NCBI GenBank assembly: GCA_001579985.1
Contig: LRSR01013092.1
Location: 1-23,545, forward strand
Direction of reading: 5' to 3'
DNA: 23,545 nt
DNA from: Hypsibius dujardini
Lineage: Eukaryota; Tardigrada; Eutardigrada; Parachela; Hypsibiidae
Part shown: positions 17,128 through 23,545 of the stretch, piece by piece
Position numbering within the stretch: the first letter of the stretch is position 1
How the letters are laid out: the number at the start of each line of letters is the position of its first letter
The notes under the pieces: generated by a model
Database searches by the model: none
What the model was told of the DNA's origin: nothing
What the model saw: the letters and a program-made list of their open reading frames with translations, nothing else
Translations under genes and position numbers: made by a program

Positions 17128-18066
17128 TTACTTCAAACTAAAGAACTGCCAATATTTATCGGGTACACTCTTCTGGATCTCTTCGTTGTGTGTTTTTGTC
17201 CGTCTACTCGTACTCAGTTTCTTGATAAGCCCCGTCTCACACTCCGGCATATATTTTTCCAATATTATTCGTCTTAAGTGATTCTTTTCTTCTATATCAT
17301 ATTTATTCTTAAACTCGTTAAAAGGTATCATGTCTATATTTTTCTCTTTTGTGTCGCTGTTCAAGTAATGTATGTTGTTCTCTTTGTCAACCAGATAGTT
17401 TTTACTCACGTTTAACATGACCCATGGAAAAATTGTATTCGTAGTAGCCATATAAGCCAGATACAACTTTTTAATTTCGCTTATTCCACACTTAGCTTCT
17501 ACGTTTTCTAATATTTTGGGATTGCAGTCTTTCATGAAATAGTAGTACTGACTATTCGTTTTCACAGTAACAGGAAGTTCGTTGAAGTTTTGTGTGCAAA
17601 ATATTAAGCTGATACCGTAGTGACGGTTTTTAGTAAACAACTGTTTAATGAACCTATTATTAGTACTCTCTGTATGGAAGTCATCAACTACGACTAGGGT
17701 TTGCTTTTTTTTATCAAACACCATTACATCTTCAACTTTATTAAAAAAATCCTCTAAAGTCTTAGGAAGAACGCTCAGGTTTATTGTGGGTAAATCATTT
17801 ATATCCTGTCGCTCTACAAGCTTATTGAAAAACACGTCGTATTCAGAATCGTTATCTGGGCTAATAATAACTATTTGATCCCAGATATCATTTTCAACTC
17901 CTATTTTAATCAAATTCATTACTAATCTTGTCTTTCCACTTCCTGTTTTGCCGCAAACTATTGTGCTACTAGGATGAGTAATAAAATTATATTTACCTTT
18001 CATATTCCTAAACTGCTGTTTTTCACTGAAATTTGCCAAGTTTTCATAAGTAACAAAGCTAGACAT
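17128..18066 (-). CDS. FtsK/HerA-like genome-packaging ATPase
   Basis: 312 codons from the ATG at 18066. An upstream in-frame ATG at 18102 would add 12 residues but lies in the promoter-like spacer. Walker A is GKTGSGKT at residues 39-46, Walker B is TLVVVDDF at about 123-130, and a sensor-like IFCTQNFNELP stretch follows, with a C-terminal basic tail. This is the pattern of the A32/FtsK-HerA packaging ATPases of Polintons, adintoviruses and other double jelly-roll viruses, which pump DNA into the preformed capsid. It is divergent from the secreted-protein gene across a 90-bp spacer. The frame is intact, suggesting a functional copy. Confidence 0.85.
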   Translation of the reverse strand: MSSFVTYENLANFSEKQQFRNMKGKYNFITHPSSTIVCGKTGSGKTRLVMNLIKIGVENDIWDQIVIISPDNDSEYDVFFNKLVERQDINDLPTINLSVLPKTLEDFFNKVEDVMVFDKKKQTLVVVDDFHTESTNNRFIKQLFTKNRHYGISLIFCTQNFNELPVTVKTNSQYYYFMKDCNPKILENVEAKCGISEIKKLYLAYMATTNTIFPWVMLNVSKNYLVDKENNIHYLNSDTKEKNIDMIPFNEFKNKYDIEEKNHLRRIILEKYMPECETGLIKKLSTSRRTKTHNEEIQKSVPDKYWQFFSLK

Positions 18067-18156
18067 TCTCGAGAATTCACAAGAATTCGCTTGCATGCAC
18101 ATGCATATATATATATCCTAAATAATTGTTTATTTTTTATCTTTTATATCTCAACT
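18067..18156. promoter_or_regulatory. Bidirectional promoter between ATPase and secreted-protein genes
   Basis: The 90-bp spacer has a central (TA)n tract at about 18105-18116 that can act as a TATA box in both directions, a GAATTC direct repeat and a GCATGC/ATGCAT cluster. Function is inferred from the divergent layout. Confidence 0.45.
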
Positions 18157-18573
18157 ATGTTTCTCAAATTATTTATTTTCTTTGCGGTTGCAACCTTATC
18201 GTATGGCTACAGGTATTATCAAGAGCGTTCTCCTGTTATTCACTACCACAGCAAATGTTTATTTGAACAATGCAAGTGTTCCAGACACTATCACTATATC
18301 AACTGTAAAGATTTAAATGGTACACAGTTTGATCTAACTAAACAAGACACATCGTTTCACTATCTTCATGGGTATGGGTATACTACGATAGATTTCAGAT
18401 CTTCAGGTCAATTGTGTCTGCCTCCGTTTTGGAAGCTGCAGATGATTTTACCTGATCTAATTACTATACTAGTTGATGATAACGAACTATGTTGTCCACA
18501 AATGGTACATTACAAATATCTAAATGTTATCTCTCCAGCCAAAACTTGTTCAGGTACAGTGGATACGCCCTAG
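18157..18573 (+). CDS. Small secreted cysteine-rich, LRR-like protein
   Basis: 138 codons from the ATG at 18157. The start was chosen because it opens with a classic signal peptide (MFLKLFIFFAVATLSYG, cleavage near residue 17); earlier in-frame ATGs would bury this inside the protein and overlap the ATPase. Eight cysteines (34, 39, 41, 50, 87, 112, 113, 131) allow four disulfides. The spacing C-x4-C-x-C-x8-C resembles the N-terminal cap of leucine-rich repeat proteins, and LPDLITILVDDNEL resembles one LRR. It is the only gene in this part of the element on the + strand and ends 28 bp from the protease stop. It may be an accessory, host-facing protein; its target is unknown. Confidence 0.65.
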   Translation: MFLKLFIFFAVATLSYGYRYYQERSPVIHYHSKCLFEQCKCSRHYHYINCKDLNGTQFDLTKQDTSFHYLHGYGYTTIDFRSSGQLCLPPFWKLQMILPDLITILVDDNELCCPQMVHYKYLNVISPAKTCSGTVDTP

Positions 18574-18601
18574 TAAAAAAAATTATTTCTATTTTTTTGT
18601 C

Positions 18602-19384
18602 TCATTTCATTTCGTTGATTAGAAATTTCGTCTGTTTTCTGATGCGCTGCCCTCTTCTCAAAGTAACTTTTTTAAACTTTTTTATTGGCGTTTCTTTAAA
18701 GCTTGTGTCAACCAATGTCTTCAGATCATCTAATGGGATTTCCAATATATTTTTTGTCTTTTCTGGTTCAGCTGCATTAATAGGCTCAATCACCACTGCT
18801 TTTTCAATAGGTAAAAGGAAGGAACTCATTACTTGTAAATTACATCTTTCAATTTCGGGAAAACTACCGGCTTTATCTGCTTCAAACATTTTTGCATAGT
18901 TTTCTATGCTTAAACCAGAATTGATGAAACTAATACAGTGCCAACCACATGTGGTGTCAACCCTATCTTCGTTTTGAATAGCATAAGGCATAAACTGAAC
19001 ATTTTTGTAGCGTTTTAATTTCTTAATAAAATTATCACCGAGCAACACTTGTGGTAAATCCCAAGAGTCAAATAGTTCCAAATACTTACTCTTCTTTAAA
19101 CAAAACCAGTGACTACCACTCATCTCGCTTGGATCTACATTGATTATCATAAAGTCGCCATTTTTCTTAAGAAATTTTGGATGAGCTCTATCGTTAGCAT
19201 AACATCCTTTATAGAACTGATCAAGTTTGAAATAATCGTCGAATTCTCGGTTACTTAATGGATGAAACTGTTCATAACCTATGACATCGTAATTTTTATA
19301 CTTTTTTCTAACTTCGTTTAGTTTATCTATAATTTTTTCATGTAGCTCTGACTTTTTTTTAAACTTAGGGCAGAACCTCCCTGG
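18602..19384 (-). CDS. Adenain-like cysteine protease (no ATG at its apparent N-terminus)
   Basis: The frame is open from 19384 to TGA at 18602 (260 residues), but its first ATG is at 19150. The conserved N-terminal part of adenain-type proteases (FYKGCYANDRAHPKF, then the strand leading to INVD) lies upstream of that ATG. So translation must begin earlier, by frameshifting from the capsid gene, splicing or a non-ATG start. Catalytic candidates counted from the ATG: His14 in SGSHWF, Asp28 in LFDSW and Cys68 in TTCGWHC, with Gln59 as possible oxyanion residue although it is nine rather than seven residues before the Cys. The C-terminal tail is basic. Adenains cut capsid and core precursors during virion maturation. 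The region 19384-19327 overlaps the capsid gene in the -1 frame. Confidence 0.8.
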   Translation of the reverse strand, partial: PGRFCPKFKKKSELHEKIIDKLNEVRKKYKNYDVIGYEQFHPLSNREFDDYFKLDQFYKGCYANDRAHPKFLKKNGDFMIINVDPSEMSGSHWFCLKKSKYLELFDSWDLPQVLLGDNFIKKLKRYKNVQFMPYAIQNEDRVDTTCGWHCISFINSGLSIENYAKMFEADKAGSFPEIERCNLQVMSSFLLPIEKAVVIEPINAAEPEKTKNILEIPLDDLKTLVDTSFKETPIKKFKKVTLRRGQRIRKQTKFLINEMK

Positions 19385-21114
19385 TTAGCAAAGTATTTAC
19401 CAGCCATTTCATTAGCCATGTTTACACCTTTAATTGCATGTGGAGCGTAAGTCTGTACTGCGCTGAATAGTCTTGGTAAGAATGCAGCAATTTTGCTCTT
19501 CAAGTTGTTGAAAAATCCACTAATCTTACCACCCCCAAACTGTATATATCGAGCATTTTTGAAGTCTGCTACAGTGGGCATGTGTACTTCTGTTAGTCTG
19601 CTCTGATAATTACTTATGTTTTCCATTTTATTTCTCTCATAATCTATCTCTAAAATTTCATCAAACAATAGTACTGTGTGCAAATCGTAATTCGATGCTA
19701 TAGTGCTAAACATTATGTTTAGTTGCAGTTGGGCATTATTTTTTCCCATACTACTACCCTCAAACGAATCATACTCTGGATCATTAGAGAGTGGAACACC
19801 ATATATGGTATTTCGCTTATTGTAACAAGACCCTGTGATACCATCTTTGTATTTTATACTAAATGTGTCGGTGTGATGCAGACCTAATGCCTCTTTCAAC
19901 ATTTGATATGCTCTGGAATAATTGCTTGATAAACCATTCATTTTTAGGTTTAAATCGTTATTTGTTGGAACTATTGTTCCATTATAGTCCACCCAGTATT
20001 TGTATACGTCAGCTGTCACAAAGTAATGTGAATCTAAAGAGTAACTACTCTTAGCTCCAGTTTCTGTCAAAAAGAAAAGTAAGGCTTTTGGATTTACCTG
20101 AGAATTAATTCCAAGTTTTATATTAAAATTAATCATGTTACCAGAATTTTGAGCTAGATGAGTAGTCTGATATGAAAGTCTTTCATATCTTATCTGCCTC
20201 GGAGTGGAGTTTAAATATTGCTGATACGCTAACAAAGCATGCGAGTATAATTTTTTTCGCCTAACTAAACAAACTAAATTAGAGACAGAACTGCTGAACG
20301 CCACAACCTTTCCAAATAGTGGATTCTCCAGTGTGCCTATTTTTGCTGAGTTTGTGTCTGCTATAAAACTGGTATATGTATTTTGTGGTTGCATCGTTAT
20401 TCGGATTCCGAAATTAGGTGGTAACACATCGTTGACGTTAAAGAAAGGATGATTAACCCTAAAGGCAATCCTCTTGCTGTTTTGCCCCACGTTGGCAGCT
20501 AGTAACATCTGTTTTCGTTCTATGCTGCTATTGGTCGATTTTACGCTAGCTGAGTCTCCCCAGAGATATTCACAACCATTTATACTAGCACTATTTTTTG
20601 CAGCAGCGTCTTTTAAAGCTTGACTTTCGTTGTAGTACCCATACAGACTACCTTGCGTTTGAATTTCGTCTAATGTATACGTTAAAGAGTTCATCATTTG
20701 GTTTTGTTGACTAAAGTTTAAAACATACTCGATTATTCTCGCGCCATGATTTGCAACTGTGGAATCTACCGACAAAGAACTTATCCAGCTACTATGAAAA
20801 CTATCTACAAAGTTTACTGGATATGTTTCTAAAATAGGAGTAACCTGTCCGCTGACAAGCATAGTAACTGATAGGTCATATTCGAAAGATATTTGTGACA
20901 AATCTATGCAAGAGCCAGAGTCTCCATCGATCTCGAATATAATTTCAGATGTATTAGTGTTGTTCTGCTCCATTAGTATGGTTGAAAAGTTCTTCGGAGA
21001 TACCGTCTGATATATAAGGTTTTCAACCACATTGTTGATGGGTTGAACCTGAGTCACAAACTGAGAAGGAATGTCAGTAGTGTGAATATTCGCGATCGAC
21101 AACATTTTGGACAA
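19327..21114 (-). CDS. Major capsid protein-like (double jelly-roll type) with amphipathic C-terminus
   Basis: 595 codons, ATG at 21114 and TAG at 19329-19327. Beta-rich segments and the block VNHPFFNVNDVLPPNFGIRI fit double jelly-roll capsid proteins of Polinton/adintovirus type, which form the hexon-like trimers of the icosahedral shell. Length is near the family's usual range. From residue 526 the character changes: a glycine motif FGGGK is followed by an amphipathic helix (GFFNNLKSKIAAFLPRLF) and a second glycine site (NQGGS, near 579). This resembles adenovirus pVI/pX-type peptides that adenain releases. The gene ends in an A-rich run that overlaps the protease frame. Homology is judged by eye; the neighbours (protease, ATPase, polymerase) support it strongly. 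Confidence 0.8.
   Translation of the reverse strand: MSKMLSIANIHTTDIPSQFVTQVQPINNVVENLIYQTVSPKNFSTILMEQNNTNTSEIIFEIDGDSGSCIDLSQISFEYDLSVTMLVSGQVTPILETYPVNFVDSFHSSWISSLSVDSTVANHGARIIEYVLNFSQQNQMMNSLTYTLDEIQTQGSLYGYYNESQALKDAAAKNSASINGCEYLWGDSASVKSTNSSIERKQMLLAANVGQNSKRIAFRVNHPFFNVNDVLPPNFGIRITMQPQNTYTSFIADTNSAKIGTLENPLFGKVVAFSSSVSNLVCLVRRKKLYSHALLAYQQYLNSTPRQIRYERLSYQTTHLAQNSGNMINFNIKLGINSQVNPKALLFFLTETGAKSSYSLDSHYFVTADVYKYWVDYNGTIVPTNNDLNLKMNGLSSNYSRAYQMLKEALGLHHTDTFSIKYKDGITGSCYNKRNTIYGVPLSNDPEYDSFEGSSMGKNNAQLQLNIMFSTIASNYDLHTVLLFDEILEIDYERNKMENISNYQSRLTEVHMPTVADFKNARYIQFGGGKISGFFNNLKSKIAAFLPRLFSAVQTYAPHAIKGVNMANEMAGKYFANQGGSALSLKKSQSYMKKL
19357..19363 (-). promoter_or_regulatory. Candidate -1 ribosomal frameshift site in capsid/protease overlap
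   Basis: In the capsid frame the mRNA reads T TTA AAA AAA, which contains two overlapping slippery heptamers (T TTA AAA and A AAA AAA). It lies 28 nt before the capsid stop. A -1 slip here enters the protease frame exactly. No obvious GC-rich pseudoknot follows in this AT-rich DNA, which is a weakness of the idea. Confidence 0.5.
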
Positions 21115-21164
21115 TTAGGGTTTGCTTATACTTGATAATAAATAAAAAAATGAATTGTATTTTG

Positions 21165-21171
21165 TTTTATA
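21165..21171 (-). promoter_or_regulatory. TATA box of the capsid gene
   Basis: TATAAAA on the minus strand, about 50 nt upstream of the capsid ATG and inside the 100-bp spacer after the polymerase stop. This suggests the capsid has its own (late-type) transcript. Confidence 0.55.
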
Positions 21172-21225
21172 AAAAAGGTAATCTGTTAAGCTACGTCTAA
21201 TCTACCTTAGCAGATTACTTTTTTT
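21171..21225. repeat. Inverted repeat at the polymerase 3' end
   Basis: 15-bp arms (AAAAAAGGTAATCTG at 21171-21185 and its complement at 21211-21225, one mismatch) with a 25-nt loop. The second arm contains the polymerase stop codon. It may act as an RNA hairpin at the transcript end or as a regulatory site for the capsid promoter. Confidence 0.8.
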
Positions 21226-23545
21226 GTTTTGTTTTGTAATGACCATAAGCGTATGTTCTAATCCCATCACCTCTCAAATAACGTTTGTCGTCGTAGTTTG
21301 CTAGTCCTATTTTATTATTTACCTGTGAATATATCTCATGTTGCCTGCTTCTAAACGTGTTGAAACTCACAACAGTCTGTTCGTTTTTGTACAAACAATT
21401 AATGAAATTATCTAGCGTTAAAGTACCTTTTGGAACTCCTTTAGTAGCTTGCTTTGGTTTTGCAATCTGTTTGTTTACAGTGTCATATACTTCACAATGA
21501 TACATTTTAGGTCTTATGGAAATTACTTCAGATAACAATCTGAGATTTTTACCATCTTGAACTTCATCTTTAAATTTACCTATTACACCTTTATTGTTCT
21601 TATTATGAAGAAAATGAGTTTCAGGAAAGACTGATAAATCAAAATGAGATGCAAACTGCTCGTCATCTCTCAAGTCTTCATATATATCCTCCGTGTTAAT
21701 TAAATATATCAAACTATCTGTGTCACCATTGGCAAACTGGCAATTTTCGGTTCCATATTTTGCTATCATAACGTCATAATGAAATTTGTACATATGGAGT
21801 TTGCTATTATCCAGAATAGTAACCCCTATAGCCACCGGCTTACACAATTTAACTTCTTTCTTACCCATTTTACAAATCACTAAGTTTTCATGTATCACAA
21901 GCGAATCGTTGAAAAATGGGTCTGGCACAATCTTATTTGTATATTGTTTTCTTTTGGTGCAGACTTTCACATCCTGATATAGTCTAACATTTTCCATTGT
22001 TTTTCCAAATACTGAGTTATTCATTAACTTGAAGAAATCTTTCTCAAAAGCCGTCACCCCTGGTTTAGTTCGTTGAGATATGTTGAATTTGATATAAGGC
22101 GCCATAAAAGCTTCTTGTTTGAACCGAATGACATCATGTATTTTTGTTACTATAGCCCCTTTACTGATGTAATATTGTAAGTTTTTGATATGAACAGGAT
22201 AATTAAGCTTTGGTTCAAGACTTGAGATAAGTTTTTCGCTAGCAGTATAATGTATACCTGATTTAAGCTTCTTTGCTTTTTTACTTAGCATGTTTTCGGT
22301 GATAATTTTTTTCTCTGGTGCCATTGGCATATCGTTAAATAAATCGTGTAATTCGTCTGGAAAATGGATATCTACCACAAACAAATAACCATAATCACCT
22401 TCAACATCTAAGCCCATTATGTGATTTATATTAAACCCATTTAGATGTTTAAACCCACCAATTGGAAGTTTTTGACACATAACATAACTATAAAGAGCAA
22501 TTGCATCTAAATACATTCCGTATAAGGTTTTTAACGTCTCATCATAATCTGGCAAATACTTATTGTTTGCCTTGATGTGTCTCCTAACAACATTAACATT
22601 TCCTCCTCTAACTGCTCTTTCCCATAACATGTAATCATTCTCATCTGTTAACAATTCAAGTTCTACTTTCGTCATCTTAAGCATAGCATCAAAGGCTAAA
22701 GATGGGGCAGTTATATAGTGTATCGGGTCTAATTCATAGTACTGTAGACAAATATCTCTGAATCTTTCAAAAACATCTGCTAAAATAGTAACGTCCGAAT
22801 AAAGATACAGATCATGATAGTCACCCATATTCTCACATTTCATTGTATCCCACACTTCTTCAAAGTATTTATACTCTTCATCTGTACATGGTTTTTGCTT
22901 CAGATGATCGTAGAAGTCTGCCTGGGATGGTTTCTCTCTCAGTTCAAATTTTTCAAAACCATCTATGAAACTGTATGGATAAATACCTTTCTTTTGGAAT
23001 AGCTTAGAATTAGTACCAAAGTGTTTATCTGTTTGTTTGAAATCATTTTCACCCAAGTTATTAGCTAAGTTAGATAGAGAAGACAACAGAAATTGACAAG
23101 AGTCTAGGAAGTCTATACCCATAGTGTTACCATCTTCGAGCTTAATAATACCACTTACTTTACTGTATTTCTCCATAGTCTTTGCAATTACTTTGACGTT
23201 CTCAAGTTTATTGATTTGCTTAACAAAGAAGTGGGTATCGTAATTTTTAGAATTGTGAAATACAACTTTTATTCGGTAGAGGTTATTTCTTATCTTTAAA
23301 TTACACTGCGAATGAGCAGGTCCACGATATTCACCAGTAAAATGATCGTGATCTTTAACTTTAATTAAAGCTTCATCCAACTCATCGAATTTTTTTTTAC
23401 AGATATAACAGTGTGTAGCTTTATTATGCTCTTTTATTTGATCGTCACTCATTATGATCAGTTTATTCACTTTCAGGATTTCATGGAAATCTTTAGCATA
23501 GACTTCTAGTTGTTTATAGAAGACATCTATCACTTCGGTTTCGCT
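21215..23545 (-). CDS. Protein-primed family B DNA polymerase (Polinton/adintovirus type), 5' partial
   Basis: The frame is open from the window edge to TAA at 21217-21215 (776 codons). Residue numbers count from the codon at 23533. A His-Me finger resembling endonuclease VII comes first (C42, C45, then DHDHFTGEYRG at 61-71 and C77), as often seen in animal Polinton polymerases. The exonuclease follows with ExoII-like NSKNYD (94-99) and ExoIII-like YLYSD (243-247). Polymerase motif A is DAIALYSY (343-350), a variant of DxxSLYP; motif B is KLMNNSVFG (502-510); motif C is DTDS (604-607). ExoI and the rest of the N-terminus are beyond the window. This enzyme would replicate the linear genome from a protein primer. 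All visible motifs are intact, so the copy may be active. Confidence 0.9.
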   Translation of the reverse strand, partial: SETEVIDVFYKQLEVYAKDFHEILKVNKLIIMSDDQIKEHNKATHCYICKKKFDELDEALIKVKDHDHFTGEYRGPAHSQCNLKIRNNLYRIKVVFHNSKNYDTHFFVKQINKLENVKVIAKTMEKYSKVSGIIKLEDGNTMGIDFLDSCQFLLSSLSNLANNLGENDFKQTDKHFGTNSKLFQKKGIYPYSFIDGFEKFELREKPSQADFYDHLKQKPCTDEEYKYFEEVWDTMKCENMGDYHDLYLYSDVTILADVFERFRDICLQYYELDPIHYITAPSLAFDAMLKMTKVELELLTDENDYMLWERAVRGGNVNVVRRHIKANNKYLPDYDETLKTLYGMYLDAIALYSYVMCQKLPIGGFKHLNGFNINHIMGLDVEGDYGYLFVVDIHFPDELHDLFNDMPMAPEKKIITENMLSKKAKKLKSGIHYTASEKLISSLEPKLNYPVHIKNLQYYISKGAIVTKIHDVIRFKQEAFMAPYIKFNISQRTKPGVTAFEKDFFKLMNNSVFGKTMENVRLYQDVKVCTKRKQYTNKIVPDPFFNDSLVIHENLVICKMGKKEVKLCKPVAIGVTILDNSKLHMYKFHYDVMIAKYGTENCQFANGDTDSLIYLINTEDIYEDLRDDEQFASHFDLSVFPETHFLHNKNNKGVIGKFKDEVQDGKNLRLLSEVISIRPKMYHCEVYDTVNKQIAKPKQATKGVPKGTLTLDNFINCLYKNEQTVVSFNTFRSRQHEIYSQVNNKIGLANYDDKRYLRGDGIRTYAYGHYKTKQKK

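Larger units (their letters stand above)
15163..23545 (-). mobile_element. Polinton/Maverick-like, adintovirus-type integrated element (partial)
   Basis: The segment carries family B polymerase, major capsid protein, adenain-like protease and FtsK/HerA-like ATPase genes, all on the minus strand, plus two + strand genes. This set defines Polinton/adintovirus elements: integrated double-stranded DNA viruses of animals. The long open frames without stops suggest a young or active copy. Left edge at 15163 is inferred from the end of the CAGA array and the composition change; I could not confirm terminal inverted repeats because the right end is outside the window. Integrase and minor capsid (penton) genes are not seen here. 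Confidence 0.75.

Noticed and set aside
17974-18156. Longer N-terminus for the secreted protein
   Set aside because: It would overlap the ATPase start and hide a clean signal peptide. The ATG at 18157 is the better start.
18489-18899. 136-codon + strand frame
   Set aside because: It runs antisense to the protease C-terminal part and is a shadow of that gene.
18602-19150. Protease starting at its first ATG
   Set aside because: This would remove the conserved N-terminal strand and helix of the adenain fold, which are clearly encoded upstream in the same open frame.
1-23545. tRNA or rRNA genes
   Set aside because: No cloverleaf with A and B box motifs and no rRNA core sequence was noticed on either strand.

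Overview
The window is animal (metazoan) chromosomal DNA with a large virus-like integrated element on its right side. I cannot name the species. The left 13.4 kb has spliced genes with good GT-AG sites and conserved animal nuclear protein families. Its introns are full of degenerate CAGA/TCTG tetranucleotide arrays and minisatellites. The right 8.4 kb is AT-rich and carries the gene set of a Polinton/Maverick-like element of the adintovirus type.

Left block (304-5903, + strand): the last four exons of a cyclin-like gene. All exon phases agree, giving 276 codons to a TAA stop, and a poly(A) signal follows at 6240. Middle block (13383-7279, - strand): fourteen exons of a BAZ1A/ACF1-type chromatin-remodelling subunit. 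I rebuilt them from splice sites, and they join into one open frame of 1107 codons. They carry a DDT domain, WHIM motifs and one complete PHD finger that is completed by a 43-nt microexon. The protein ends in a short basic tail with no bromodomain. Its N-terminal WAC exons are not visible. The two genes converge on 5904-7278, which holds only 3' ends and a repeat array.

Spacer (13384-about 15160): a 127-bp satellite built from inverted arms, AT-rich low-complexity DNA and one more CAGA array. No WAC exon was found here, so the upstream part of the ACF1 gene may lie on the far side of the element. The element would then sit inside one of its introns.

Right block (about 15163-23545, element continues past the window): a three-exon + strand gene for a heptad-repeat coiled-coil protein (15921-16767), then on the - strand an FtsK/HerA-like packaging ATPase, an adenain-like protease, a double jelly-roll type major capsid protein and a partial protein-primed family B DNA polymerase. 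A small secreted, cysteine-rich, LRR-like protein lies on the + strand between ATPase and protease. The polymerase would copy the genome; the capsid protein, protease and ATPase form a virion assembly and packaging module. Integrase and penton genes are not in the window. The most unusual point is the capsid/protease junction. The protease frame has no ATG before its conserved N-terminal part, overlaps the capsid gene in the -1 frame, and the overlap holds a slippery T TTA AAA AAA run. This suggests expression by -1 ribosomal frameshifting, though a homopolymer error or mutation is not excluded.

All family calls are from reading motifs by eye; no database search was possible.
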